A stretch of DNA of 64,000 nucleotides from Zhengitettix transpicula (lineage: Eukaryota > Arthropoda > Insecta > Orthoptera > Tetrigidae), in NCBI GenBank assembly GCA_037074705.1, contig CM073595.1, positions 71,968,139 to 72,032,138 of the forward strand, in the 5' to 3' direction. The notes beneath the pieces were generated by a model. The model saw nothing but the letters and a program-made list of their open reading frames with translations. It was not told the origin of the DNA and did not search any database. This document shows positions 11,331-24,730 of this stretch, in pieces. The translations under genes were made by a program, and so were the position numbers. Positions within the stretch are counted from its first letter, which is position 1. The number at the start of each line of letters is the position of its first letter.

Positions 11331-14300
11331 TTATTGAACAAGATCATTTCCTTTGTAATCAATTATTAAATGTGCTAACTGACTTCTAAACCCTAAATTA
11401 AATGCTCTTAATTCAGCACACTGTTGATATGTTTGGATAGGATTTGTACTTAACAAATCTAAATTTGTTGAACAAGGCCGTTCTACATAATGTAAGCGGA
11501 GACCCGGTTCAACTGCACGTAAAATGTGATATTCACTTGCGCATACAAACATGGAATATAAAGAATTTATAGAACACTCTGTTGTAGAATTAAGTCTCTT
11601 GTAAGTATTTTTCTTTATTGAAAGAATTGCTGCCACTTCACGGTCACTTCGTACAATTGGAATGACTGCTTGGATTTCTTTGCGCACTGGAAAGAAATTT
11701 TGCAAATTAACATACATTTATCACATGAAAATTTACATAATATTAATGTTGAAACTACAAATATGTATCTACAACACCTGGAAACTATATATTTAAGTTT
11801 GTTCTTAGAACTAAAAACATACTAAGTAATTAAAAGAAGAATATTAATCATAATCAATAAATGAAGTGAACTTCAATGGAGGTACTATAGTATTATAATT
11901 GATTTATTATTTCATATATGTTTCTATTAACCAAAATGTAGTCACATCAATCCCACAATAATTTTAAAGCCAAGCAAAAGTCCTATTTCTCATATTTATT
12001 TCTATCCTTCCTCACTATCCAAGATGAAATGTGACCATCACCAAATTAGTTCCTAACATTGAATTTATTCCTTAATGGGTGTTCCTAATATTATATATAT
12101 GCTTTGTATGAATGATCATCATCAGAACCTTTCCTATGCCATGACTTTCCCTTAAGAGAGAAAGTTAGTGGCCTGGTGGGGTGTTAATTGTTTATGGGCT
12201 ACTAGCCGTGGGGCGGTCTAAACTCCGCAGTCCACAGCCAGCCAGTGCACTGAATGGTGTAACACTCCTTCCTGAAGAAGGAGTTTGAGAGCTTCCGAAA
12301 ATTAGAAGAACAACCTTCAGTTCCTTATGGCGACACCGCACTTCAGTTTCAGGTAAGACGCAACCTATCTCTCTTTTCTTTCCATATCAATATTGCATTA
12401 TATATATATATATATATCTTCCTTCTTGATGAAGGGGGCTTGAATATATTAGGGCAGGCAACTCATTGTTGGGATTTAAGACAGATGGTAAGCTAGGACT
12501 GGACTGAGCCAATAATGTTTCAAGATATAGGGTTTTTAATTGGATACTTCAAAATTATAATCTTCTTGATTTCAACTAAATGTATGTTCCTCATTTTTTT
12601 AATTTTCTGTCTTCTATAATGTGTTCAGTTTTAATAAAAACTTCATTCCAAGAACTTTACCTAACAGATTTTTAAACATATTTTTAACTATAAATTTGGA
12701 ACAATACCTGTCAAATAATCCTTTGCATAAAATGCTATGTGATTAACAGAATAAGAATCATAATGGCCATAATTTTTGTTAATATCTAGATCTTGTGGTT
12801 TTAGTAAATCTGCTGTATAGACAATATCAGGATGGAATTCCGAAAATGGTATGGGACTGAATATTTGCCAATGGAGAATTGTATTCATTCGAACCTGAAA
12901 CAGTAAATTTTAAAACACAAACTGATAAAATTGTATTTTTCAAATATAATAAAAATCTATAGTTATTGCAATTATAAACATGACATTGATGGCAATTACA
13001 TCATATTATTAACATCAGTAATATGAAAAAAATTTAAGAAAGAAGATTACTTTTCTAACATTTCTTCTCCAGTATATGTTTTTTTAATTCTATCAATATA
13101 AAATAATATAATTTACTGCTATTTTAATTTTACAAATGTTGAATAAAGGTAACAATGTGGATAAATTCTAATATGAAAGTAGAAGAATTTCAAAATGGCT
13201 ATTATGTCACTTAATATATTTAGACCATATTTACATCTACTCAAAACAATAAATAGTTTCACAAACATTCTTAAAAAACAACATTGTGTCACATTGCAAA
13301 GTAATTTTCTGATAATTCAATTTAAAAATATTTCCATATAATCTATAAAGAAATTCTGTTGTTAATACAAATATAAATACCCTGTTTAGATAATCTTGTC
13401 TCAATTCCATGTTTGATTCACACAACAGTATCAATGATTCAGGAGAAAATTTTTTGATAACAAGATCTACAACAGCAAAACTTATGAGAGACCCTGTTTC
13501 CATGCCACTACTGTATGAACGTAGTGGTATTTTGATTGATACCCAAGCAATTTTACTTCCTTCTTTCTTGTGTCTTTCACTTAATGCCAAAGCAAGCTGT
13601 TTTATATCTAGAAAAATGTCATCCTTATTTCCTTTGCCAGGTACATTTGGATCATACAGTAAAACCTGAAAACATAAATTACAAGTTATTTCAGGAAACA
13701 CTCAGAATTAAAAATTTGTATGATATATTACTGAAAACTAAATGTACACAAAGCTGTAATTAGGTATCAATGTTTTTCCTGAAGGTCTTTAGAATTTGAA
13801 TCTGGTTGCATTGAATAATGTAAGTTGGTTGCTTTTATAGTACACTTACCTACATTTTGACATTTTCCTCTCTCATATGTTAGTAGAGATCTCAGAATGT
13901 GTTTATATGGAATCCTGTATATTTAATTACAAGATTGTAACTACTCCTGATAGAAGTATGGTCTATTTGGGGAGTTTTTCAAACACAATTTTATGTCCTT
14001 ATGTCAGTTGACCAACTATAATATTCATGTAAATTTTAGTAGTCTTCATCTACAAATAAACATTTTCTCAGTCCAGCTGGTTAAAGTCAAGGCTTCTTAA
14101 ATTCATTCTCATGTTTCCCATTCTTGAGCTGCCACACCAACATCACACAATCTTTGAATCTCTTTTCTTAATCAATTGATGATCAAATTGAATAGGTTTT
14201 AAACCATGCAAATGGAGCGTACAGTTAATTATGTGTTTCTTGTACACTGAATCACATCATTTTCGATATGGGAAATACTACTCATGTACCTCGTGTACCC

Positions 14301-17300
14301 TCCCCATTGTCTATTGGACCCTGGAAGATAGGGCCCCGGCACACCCCAAAGTACCAAGTTTCCCAAAGAACGGCCTTGGTCAGTCACAAGCATTGATCTG
14401 TTAGCACTAACATGCCCAGGGTTGCACCACAGGGTAAAGTTGCACTTCCCAAAGGCCTTTAAACCTTGTCGGTACATTCTAGTTACCCAGAATGACTCAT
14501 GTTAGGGCTATCTCCTTCTGATAGCAACAGGCTATTGCTACCAGGAGAATTATGGCCAGGCAGTTTCATTATCAGATAACTAAGAGATGGATACAAGTCC
14601 CCAGCGCTCGACACCTTAGACTTCTAGGATGCAGTTGGTGTCGGGGTCACCAACACCTTTCACAACCCCAAAGACTAGATGACCACTTTGAGTCAATCTT
14701 TACCGCCTTCTGGCAGAACAGGATGGAAGCTTTTCAGAAGGACTCCCAAAAGAACCACCTTCTCACATGCCACAACTGCAGGGAGGTCTCTGCCCTCAAA
14801 GTGCTATTGCTAGTGGGACTCCTCCCTCAACTAATGATAGTAATAGTTTGATGCTGCTCTCACATACATCTCCCACACATGACTCCTGGAAGCAATGAGA
14901 CTGTTACCCACATATGTGGGATTAGAAGCACTGCAGCCAGTTTTATGGGTTGGTGCCATGTGGTCTGCCCCTGGGCTCGACAATTCGGATACTATTCTGG
15001 GGAGCAGCTTCCCCAATGACACCTCAGACATCTGTTATCCAGCCACCTATCCAGAGCCACTCAGGACTGAATGATCCCATTATTATAAGCCCACATTTTT
15101 CAACCACAACCATTACCAAAAGGAGTGTCCTTACACAGAAAAATTGTGAGTGGCTAAGAATAAGGAGCTGCAAACAAATCAAGATATATCTAAACCAAAT
15201 TACAGTATAATATAGTCTACATTATACACACCAGCATTAGGAATGTTTTATCATGTTTATCCATGCATATTTGTGAGTATGATTCCATAAATTTCATAGC
15301 TTCCTTTTTATTTTCAGTTGTCACTGGAAGAACTAAATTAAGACGAATATTTTCTGTTACATATGGCATTGGAACAACTTCCACTTTTCCCAAAGTTTTG
15401 GCAACTTCAATTCTTAAAGAGTAAAAATCAGATAGTTTTCAATTAATTTCATAAAAATTAATAATGTCATTAAACAATAAAATAATACTGTACAGAATAA
15501 CTTATTTGGATTAAAAAGTTATTAATTTGTTACCGTTTATGAATATTATTGCCAGTAGAAACACTTTTAAAGGAAATATCCATACGGTAGTCCATTCCAC
15601 GTGCAGGATCAAATCTGCGATATCCATTAATTAGTTTACGGAACTGTAATTGACCGTCATATTGTTTTTCAATTTCGAGGATGGCAGAATTCAACACATA
15701 CTGAAATTAATAAATTCAATAAATTTTTACAATTCTGTAACTGATCAAACAAAGTTACTTTAAATATATAATACAGGAAAATAACAGTAGTAAATTATAC
15801 ATTAAAATATCTGGATAAATGATATGTCTCATTGACCCTGAAAAATATTTATGCAACAAAATTTCAGCCATCTTAACATGTTTGAAAATTTCCACGTCCA
15901 TCCATCCCCGCCCCTAGGGGTAGTAGTTGTGTATTATCCTCACAGTGTTTTCTCCAGTTCAAAAGGAACATATGTACAAAATTTGCTCCACAAGTGTAGA
16001 TTTGCATGTGGAACATACACACAAACACACTTACAGTCTATTTTATATATTAGAAGATAGAAGAAGATTAGACTGCAATATAAGCAATCTACCAAATACA
16101 ACCTAATCAACTGTATATGATTATTTTCATATCCTCCCAAAGATACATCTCCAGACCTCTTCCTCTTATTATTATTAAAATTTTAGGAATTTAATAAGTT
16201 TATTACAGCAACAATAGGTAATTCTAAAAATATAAGTATAAATCTTACCAAAATATCCATGCAGACTGAAAGCAGTAAAATAGGTTATTAGAAAACTGAC
16301 TTTAGTAACAAATGCTGAAAATTTTCTTAATTTTTCACTTACTGGTAGTCATTGGCTGCACAAGCTATGAAATCATCATAAAATTCCACAACATCGAGCC
16401 AATAGGTAGCATAAGAAAACTTACAAGACACAAAAATTGTCACAATTTACTTTATTCATGCCTGAAGTGTTCATAAATTTATTTTACCCACCTCAATATC
16501 ATATTTATCAGAACCACTTAACTCCTTGACATTAGTGAAGTCTGAATTCAAGTAAATATATTTATCCGTAAAATAGTCCCAGCGTTGAACATCAAATCGA
16601 GTTTTAGGCAAGTTACCAGGTTGGTTACCAACTGGCCAACTATTTTGAGCAACGCCCACAGTACCATCTGATTTATTAAGCATTGAATGACGCAAGGAGT
16701 TTACAGCTTGCTTCAGTTTAATCAATGATTCCTGTAACATGATAAATTAAATTATTTATTCTGCCACAATTATATTTATTTTTGTGATGACCAAATAATT
16801 CATTAATTTCTAAATGTAGCATTTAATACATCATGCTTTTAAGATGCTTATAATTGTGCATATCTAATTATAAAAATTTTGTGATTCCAAGTTGACAACT
16901 AGGTGGCAATAATAGAAAAGAATATAAGTTGTAAATTAATAATAAGCAATTACGAGTAAAACAACAGAACACTTGTGTTATTAAAAACACATGTTTAAAA
17001 TAATATGCAATACTTGGCTATTCAATGAGATTTCATCTGCACTTAGTACCAGAAGGTTTCAAATGGATAGTCACAGAAGCAGCAGTAAAATTGAACGCAG
17101 CAGATTTCACATAAACAATATCATTAAGAACAAATATACTTATCATAGGCAAAAATTAGAAGCTTTTAGCACGGCAACGTGGGAATGGAAGAACAGCGGC
17201 ATAAACTGGTTTACCAACCAGATATGTAACAGTCTGAGAAATAAACAAAAGTATATGGATAAGAGGCTAGAAGATTTGGCTACACCTACATCCACAGAGC

Positions 17301-20300
17301 TGCAGTGGTAACAGGCATCTGGAAATGTAAATTGTGGCAACCAGATGAAATGGGCTGAAATAACAAAAAGGCATGAACTAGTAGCCAAACACAGTTAATT
17401 AATGATTTCCTATTACATTCATTCTCTGATATTCCATGTTATTCAAGGATATATTATTTGATACTATTCTAATATTATTATCATGAAACTGAACAGTACG
17501 GTTGAGTTATAACATCAACCATGCTATCTGGACATGGGAATGAGTTCAGAAACTGCACACATTCAAGTGCATTTTCTGAGGGCATGAGCAAGCACCAACT
17601 CTTTCTAGGTACCATAAGATTTGGAACCACATGACTGAGAGTACATGACTAATGTGTGTCTCATTTTGTGCCGACAATGAGACTGGTATCTGACATAAAT
17701 CTGAAAAAATTACCTTTTAATTATTGTACACTGTTTCATAGTCTTTATTACCAAATTCCTGTTCAAAGTAAATTCTCAGTTCTGTCATATTGTAAGGCCC
17801 AAGATCATGACCCTGAATTATTTAAGAGATTTTTCATTTCTGAGTTGATAATTAGTTATTGAATCAGAAAAATTGGATGTAATAAAAATAATGAAGTATT
17901 GGTAATGGTAAATAAGGAGTCAGAACATTAAATAGTTGTCTACTGTACAATAATTACTGTAGAAACTCATGTATAAAAAATTGAAAGTAATTTGTAATTA
18001 TATTTGAATAATAATCCATCTTAAATTGTCTAAGTTTATAATTGAATCATTTAAATTATGGTAATGAAAAGTCGCCACACCAAAATTAATATTACAAACT
18101 ATAGATAACAAAACCAATCAGAAAATGTGTAACCGAGTTTTTAAGAATTTCCTTTTAATTTGCAGATAATTTGTCCAGTCAGAATGAAACTAAAAATTTA
18201 TTGTACAAAAAATCCAGACTGAAAATAATAAATTGGAACAGGTTTCTTAAAACAGTATGCATGAGTAAAATACCTTGCTGAAATATGAATGAAATTTGTA
18301 ACATTCAACATCAGTTACTGGATAAATAGTTAGAGCAGACTCAAACAGTACATTCTGCTGTAGTTTAATGAAGTCCTCTTCTGTATTTATATTATTTGGT
18401 AATGCAAAACTTTGAACTTTCTGTCCCTAGAAAAAATAACAAACATAGAAGCAACTCTAATATAAATTGTAAACTATGCTCAATTTTACTTGAATAATGT
18501 GGATATCATATCGATCCAGTTAAGTAGTATATTATGTTCATTAGAAAACAATATATTAAAAAATCATGTCCAAATGTGTTTCGTTAGAGACAGATACTGC
18601 ATGTTTAAACTAAAAATTTATTTGATTGGTGCATGGCAATTGAAGTGGTAAGCTGTTAAGTCACTTCTGATGCAAAAAATAATAATTAACTATTTTTTAG
18701 TTTACCAGTCATATAGAAAAATTAACTTCGGCAACACAAAAATCAATGCATACAAGTTATAAATTGTAATTATAATGACCTATTTAAGTTAACAAAACAT
18801 ACTTCTATACATTTAAGCACAGCAATAACTGTTTAGTATTAAAACTTGTGATTAATTTTTTAATGAAACATTATATCTTGGTTATATCTTACAAATTTTC
18901 TTGGGTTTTTAACTAAGTTTTTTCAATGAACTTGCATTAAATAATGAGGTCTTACAGAGAAATTGGAGATAGTAATGTGTACAGACTGAATTTAATTTTA
19001 AGTTACCAACCTGAACTGAATCCTGGCATAATATTCCTGTTGCATGAACAATGCAACGACCAATATTTGCATCATCTAAATCCGAAAAAGCATTCTTTAC
19101 ACACCAGTCCAAACTTGTTAATACTTTTCTTAGGACCGAGTTGCTCAGAAGTAAACCAGCATCTAGACACAAATTGAGAATTAAAAAAAATCAGTTAGTA
19201 TCCATAAATCAGATCAATCTGCTAAAAGATAATTTAAATTATTATGTTGATAACATAAATTAATTGATCTTCCAAAGGTAACCTTTGTAAAATCTTATGA
19301 AAAACAACCAATGAAGTCAGGTCTCATGTTATCAAATTTGGAATGAACGATCATATTTATTGACGAGTTAAATATAGACAACAATTATAATACAACACTA
19401 TGGCAACTCAACAATTAATTTCATAAGGCAATCCATAACTGAATGTTTGTAATATTTTTCAACTTTTATTGTATATTAGATTTAAATTTCAGTAAGATAG
19501 TTGTACATAAATGGCACATATATGTTGAGTAAGAACTCTGGACAATATGATTGAATCAAACAAAAAAGATCCTACTGAAAGTATTATTTTGCACCATATA
19601 ATAAACATCTAGTTATATAAATTGCCATACCTCGTGATATATGATAGGTTTTCATAAAACCACTAGTATAATATGCAGGGAGTCTATTTCAATTCTGAAA
19701 TGTAAGCTTGTTTAGTTCTATATTTCAATCATGATTTTTCCACTACAAGAACAATTAAACTATAAAACACACAAGTAACAACCTAAAACAGTCAAGTACT
19801 AAGATAACCATTTAATTTGTTACAAAACCATCATTACACTTTTTTTTATATAAACTAAAGAATGCCGGCCTACTGTGGTGTAGGAGTCAGTGTCATTGTC
19901 TCGTATCACACAGGTACTGGGTTTGAATCCCAGCATGAGCGTCGATGTTTGTGCTTGTCCTGGTCACGAAAACCGAAGTTAAAACAGAGAGAGAATCGAC
20001 ACACTAACCACGTGTCCTAAATCCAGAATGTGTCATGAAATAATAAAAACTAAAGAATAATTTACCTAAGGAGCAGAATGCTGTATGCTCATCATTCTTT
20101 CCACTTCCAGCATGAACATCTTCACTGACACTAATAGATTGAACTAATTGATACAATTTTCTTGACTTTACATAAGTAGAATCCTTCATTAGAAAGAAAA
20201 AGTCATAATCTTCCAAATGACTGTCTGTTATATATTTAAGCATGTGAAAAGGCTTCAGTATTTTCCTGGTATCAGTGAAACCAACTATTCCTGGCATGCT

Positions 20301-20741
20301 GACATTCAACTTATTGGGACCCACCGCATCAATGAAATACATTATTTTATCAACAACGTGAGCAAGAGTTTTATTAATGCTTACTGCTCTATTAGCAATA
20401 CTACTTTCAGTAGTTAGAACAGCAACAAAAAGCTTTTCCCTGATTCCAAGTTCAGTAGAATAATACCTTGGCCGAATTAACATTTGAGGTGTTTTTTGTG
20501 CTTTTTGAGGCTTACCAGCCAAGTTAAGAATTGGTTTATATTCGTCGAATTCTTTGTCAGACAACTGTAAATTACTGTTCGTGATAGAATCGCCAGAAAA
20601 GTCAGAATTCATTAAAGTGCAACCATTACCCAATATTATAGTTAAGATTGGACTTAGTGATATGCCAATTATCAATCCAATAATGAAATATTTATTTTGT
20701 CTACATTGGGAAGAAACGAAGCGTAATACAGTATTTAACAT
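11331..20741 (-). CDS. Chpf: Chondroitin polymerizing factor, CHPF class (9 exons, 798 aa)
   Basis: Type II Golgi protein that works with chondroitin synthase to extend chondroitin chains (GlcA/GalNAc). Minus-strand coding exons: 20741-20066, 19162-19011, 18426-18274, 16731-16492, 15700-15534, 15412-15232, 13665-13381, 12894-12708, 11686-11331; all join in frame, and 798 aa is close to the length I know for vertebrate CHPF (about 775). A membrane anchor lies at about residues 18-38. Diagnostic stretches include RPRYY, LFVAVLTTESSIANRAVSIN, NGYRRFDPARGMDY, VVPMPYVTENIRLNLVLP and LRAVEPGL. The N-terminal GT31-like metal site reads MKDSTYV (residue 187) where active homologues have DDT or DDD. 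In the C-terminal domain the DVD of true synthases is replaced by ESN (LCESNMELRQDYLNR), which fits CHPF rather than CHSY. An upstream in-frame ATG at 20828 would add 29 residues. The invertebrate counterpart is MIG-22. Confidence 0.93.
12256..12421. mobile_element. MITE family A remnant (right half) in CHPF intron
   Basis: Only one arm is visible: TCCTGAAGAAGGAGTTTGAG, then CAGTTTCAGGTAAGACG, the purine-box complement (ATCTCTCTTTTCTTTCC), and a TA tract. It lies in the intron between CHPF exons 8 and 9. The acceptor/donor-like box is on the strand opposite to the gene. Confidence 0.5.
14226..15160. other. GC-richer island of unknown origin in CHPF intron 6
   Basis: Within the intron between CHPF exons 6 and 7, base composition changes abruptly from AT-rich to balanced, with several open frames of 66-99 codons on both strands. 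I recognise no domain in any frame. It most likely derives from an inserted repeat or a processed sequence. No terminal repeats were found. Confidence 0.35.
15820..15930 (-). repeat. Fragment of dispersed repeat R (CCCAGCTA family), copy 1
   Basis: On the minus strand the fragment reads GGGTCAATGAGAC and, earlier, GTGGAAATTTTCAAACATGTTAAGATGG. The second matches 56822-56850 and the first matches 56886-56900, 62948-62960 and 40575-40585. It lies in the intron between CHPF exons 4 and 5 and is truncated. Confidence 0.5.
19864..20046 (+). mobile_element. tRNA-derived SINE with 12-bp target-site duplication, in CHPF intron 1
   Basis: The head carries a Pol III A box (TGGTGTAGGAG) and a B box (GGTTTGAATCCCAGC) with normal spacing, followed by an unrelated body of about 110 bases and an A-rich tail. 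The exact 12-base direct repeat AAACTAAAGAAT at 19852-19863 and 20047-20058 brackets it as a target-site duplication. The insertion lies 7 bases inside CHPF intron 1, whose donor GT is at 20065-20064, in antisense to the gene. A truncated copy of the same head lies on the minus strand at 21216-21241. Confidence 0.8.
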
Positions 20742-21215
20742 GATTAAAATGAAACCCTCCAATAAATAAATTAATACAATTTTGCACACAATATTCACAG
20801 ATTCATCACATACACAAGACACTGACACAATATATTCTAAAAATTTTCAAACGGCAAGTCACACGTCGCCTTGTTCATTTAAATCACAGGTAAACAAAAT
20901 GACACAAGGTGACATCCGCAATGTAAACAAAAACGTTGCCAACACTCGAACAAAAAAAACCTAAATAGTATGAATATATTGGGGATTATTTGTAATATCT
21001 ATTAGAACTAGGTTGAGAACATGAGATGTATTATGTAAATATAAGCTATAATAATAACTTATTTCATGAGTAACCTTAGCGAATAATATTAACAAAAAAA
21101 ACTTTACCATTTCAATGTGGCATTTCCAATTTTACTTGCTATCTACAAGTAAAATGGTCCTCTTTCATTTTGAGTGGGCGTGTTTTTAAGTACCTAATAA
21201 AAATTAAATTAATAT

Positions 21216-21241
21216 GAGACAATGACACTGACCCCTACACT
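21216..21241 (-). mobile_element. Truncated tRNA-SINE head
   Basis: The complement reads GTGTAGGGGTCAGTGTCATT, one mismatch from the head of the SINE at 19875-19901. Only about 26 bases are preserved. Confidence 0.5.
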
Positions 21242-21756
21242 AAAAACAAAAAAGGTTAACAATATTTAATCTTAAACTCACGTCGAAAATAACACAGTAA
21301 CTTTTGATGTGCAACACTATACTCGTCTGTAAAATGAGAAAAGTCTGCATATAACAGATAATTTCTCTACCATCAACTCATATATACAAAACGCAACATA
21401 ATAATTGTAATCACCTGCAAGACGTAGACACAAAATTTACTTAGTAGTAGAGAATACATTGAGATGGTGTTGTTTAATATATATAGAAAAAAGTGAATTT
21501 CCTAAAAATTAATTTGCAACAGATTATTTTGAAATGTCTCCAATAAATAAATTCAATTTAACAAACGCAGGGCATACTTTCATATAAATCTCTCATGTTA
21601 GCTTCTTCATCGTACTCCAAACCTCGACGGTTCCTCAAGTCTAATTCCTCCTTTTCTATTATACTTTCAATTTAGGCTGGCAAGTACAGTAATTTGAAAG
21701 TAAATATAACGGTCTACACATGGTGCTCAATTGGACGGTTACATAATTATCAGTAA

Positions 21757-21895
21757 AAAGTAGGAACCAATACAGTCTCCCTATAAAATCTTTATTACAT
21801 TCGGGTGCTTTCGACAGATTGAATGTGGCAGAATCTGTCGAAAGGTCCCGAAAGTAATAAAGATTTTAAACGGAGACTGTATTGTTTCCTACTTT
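21757..21895. mobile_element. Small foldback MITE
   Basis: The 139-bp element has two arms of about 64 bases (AAAGTAGGAACCAATACAGT at the left outer end, complement at the right) around an 11-base spacer (GAATGTGGCAG). Arms differ at only a few positions. It has no coding capacity and is unrelated to families A and B. Confidence 0.75.
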
Positions 21896-24431
21896 ATATT
21901 TATATAGAAAACGGCCTTGTATACTACAATCTCTTTACATACATAAAACTTAAAATTGTTCTTGGTGACTTAGGTTAAGGAAATGGAATGAAATTTTTAA
22001 CAAGTCATGTTGCGAAGTTGTCTAAAAATGACATAAAAAGCATACGATCATTATAATAAGTGTACAAAAATGTAATACGTAAGTAAATTCACCTTTTAGG
22101 AGCGGACGATTGTAACAGTATCAAAAGTAAAGTTTTCCTCCGTCTCAGTAATACGTATCTTTCTACTTTTATTTATTCAGTGAAGTTCAATTATATATTG
22201 AGAGCTCAGTTTAACATGAACCTTTGTTACTGCACCTTTGTAGTTAAAATCTATACTGAAAACATTGATGCACGTAAATATATTGTTTTCAGTTCTGGAT
22301 ATGTTGTATAGCAAAAACTCATCCACAAAAGTTAATAGATGATAATTACATAGACCTTGGAACTGTCTGTACACCCCTTCCTAAGAATATAATTAATGTT
22401 GACAACAATGTTCCCTTCCACTTCACATTTTGAGGGATTTGCTGTCTCACGACCTATACATTCTTTAAATTACGAATGTTTTATTTTTCAGTATGATGTA
22501 TGGTCAGCTGTCCGACATTATAAAAACTATATGTTCTTTACAACAAAACCTGCTTTTTACTTTTCTCACTAAATTGGGGTAGCTATCAGGAAGTGTAGTG
22601 CTCCATTGCCTGTAATATTCAGGCACGACAGATTCAATAGCCGACTCTCTGGAATAAGTTGTATTTGGACAAACAGAACATTTTTACGGTTCCAAACATT
22701 TTCAAATAACGTAATCTTGCCTCAGATTGTTGCGATCATATTGAAAAAGCTTCAGTAGGTCAAACTTTTTTGGAAGTCATTGGACTCTGTGCTCTATCTC
22801 TCAACCACTTTATATCACAGTAATTACTACATCGTAAAGTATTTTATTTATATAGTGATACCTGTCTTTAGTAACTATTCTGAAACCCTACTGTGCATTT
22901 CTATAAATACTTGGGACTGACTTATGATATACACAAATCAGTTAATCTATTAAGGAAGGAATTTTAGCATTGTTAGTCATATTACATCTATATTAGTCTT
23001 TTCACAAATGGCAAATGTTGCTTCATTTTAAAATTATATTATCCCTAATCCAACCTAGGATCAAAATGGACAATAATATTTTAAACTGTAAAATCCAGAT
23101 ATTTTTCCCATTTAAACATTATCAATTTTATTTATATTAATAATTGAATTTAGTAATTTAGTTTTTCATGGACAAAGAGTTCAAAGAATGTGAATCCCTT
23201 TTAACAATTTTTAGATTTGTGCCACATTTAAAATTCTAAATACTTTACAAAATTAACTGCAGTTTACAAAAATTGAATTTCTTAAACTATGTTGAATACA
23301 ATTATTTATGGAGAAAAGTTCAAATTAAAAGACCAAATAACATAGCTGATAGCATACAATTACCTTTAAAGCTTCCCTTCTATATTAATATGCTGAGATT
23401 AATTAATCTTTATTGTTTTGAGGAAGACAAACACCACAACCGTTATTTATATAGATCAGTTAGTATCAAGATAAGTTTCCTTCAGTAATTACTAGAGTAC
23501 GAGACTCATAATTAAATAATTAGGAATGGCAATAACTGAATAATACTATAGCTGGGACGTGGAATACTAAATGGAAATTATCTTATTGTTTTTCATTGAG
23601 AGGGTGTACTGCTACATTACCAAAACTTTTAAAATTAGACCAAACCAACTCAACTAAACAATTCAGTAGCAGCAATTAGGACTGTTGAATATGATAGTAT
23701 TTTTGTGCAACATCGGAAAATTTGAATACAAAAGGTGACTGGTAATTAACATTAAGTAAACAGCAATATCATATTCAACATTTGGTTATGAAAGAGAGAC
23801 AGGGTAGCCATAGAGTATTTTATATATATATATAAATATAGCAATTAATAAGAATGTGTCAGGCAGGGTAGTTTGTTCAAATTTTTGGAGGTGTATTATA
23901 TATGCAGACAAGACACATTTTATGACAAATGGGTGTCTCCAAATAAAATAGGCTAACTAATGTTCAAGACATTAACGTTTTGCACATTCTGATTCAACCA
24001 ACAAAACGAGTACAATTTTCAACCTGAATTATATTATCTCTTTACCAGCAGAAATTTTCACACCAGTCAACACCATGTTGTGCCTTTTAATACAAAAATA
24101 GGAAATAATTACCAGAAACATTGGCTTTTATACACTAAACATATTCACCTTCTTTGTTTACCTCTGAAACAATACAAAATGAACACAATAAATGAGACAT
24201 GGCAGTATTAACTATCACTCCAAATCCCTGTAAACTGCAATTATATATATATATATATACAGCAGATCATGCAGGTACAATTCCTGCCTAGGTCAAATAT
24301 TTTCAGTCTTTCCTTCTCCCTGATTTGAACATATGTTTTTCTTTGTGTGAGATTCTGTGCCTGAGCATATGAATTCACTTAAAAAGTGTAATCCTCCTAT
24401 TTATTTCTATCCTTCCTCACTATCAAAGATC

Positions 24432-24477
<46 letters not shown>
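24432..24477. repeat. Compound microsatellite (GT)n(AT)n
   Basis: A GT run passes directly into an AT run, downstream of the NUS1 3' end. Confidence 0.9.
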
Positions 24478-24672
24478 CATAGTGTTAACAAATGCACAGT
24501 TTCAACAACGCAGTAATGATTACTTTTTTTTTTACTTCAATGTTCTGTAGTTTCTCATAAAAGTCACATTATTTAAATTCAAATGTTGTCTATAAAATGT
24601 ATTGAATGGGAGTTATTTTATACACATATATATTAAAGTCACATACATATATATATTGTAACAAAATAACAA

Positions 24673-24678
24673 TTTAAT
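24673..24678 (-). terminator. Putative polyadenylation signal of NUS1
   Basis: ATTAAA on the minus strand, about 53 bases after the NUS1 stop codon. A canonical AATAAA was not seen closer. Confidence 0.35.
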
Positions 24679-24730
24679 TTCATAGTCAATTATATTTACA
24701 GACAGTGCTTCCTCAAATTAACAAATTTTG

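Larger units (their letters stand above)
20742..24730. other. Intergenic region between CHPF and NUS1
   Basis: It contains the presumed CHPF promoter (just above 20741) and NUS1 downstream sequence. It also holds a SINE-head fragment, the foldback element at 21757-21895, a family-B MITE remnant at about 23788-23830 (GAAAGAGAGACAGGGTAGCC followed by a TA tract), and the microsatellite at 24432-24477. No gene was recognised; open frames up to 71 codons have no motif. Confidence 0.45.

Noticed and set aside
13409..13763. Two plus-strand open frames of 75-86 codons
   Set aside because: They are antisense shadows of Chpf exon 7.
16991..17311. 106-codon plus-strand open frame in a Chpf intron
   Set aside because: It has a protein-like look but no motif I can tie to a family; it may be repeat-derived, so not called as a gene.
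11994..24425. 27-base exact match between 11994-12020 and about 24398-24424
   Set aside because: It is probably a short shared piece of a repeat boundary; too short to define a family here.
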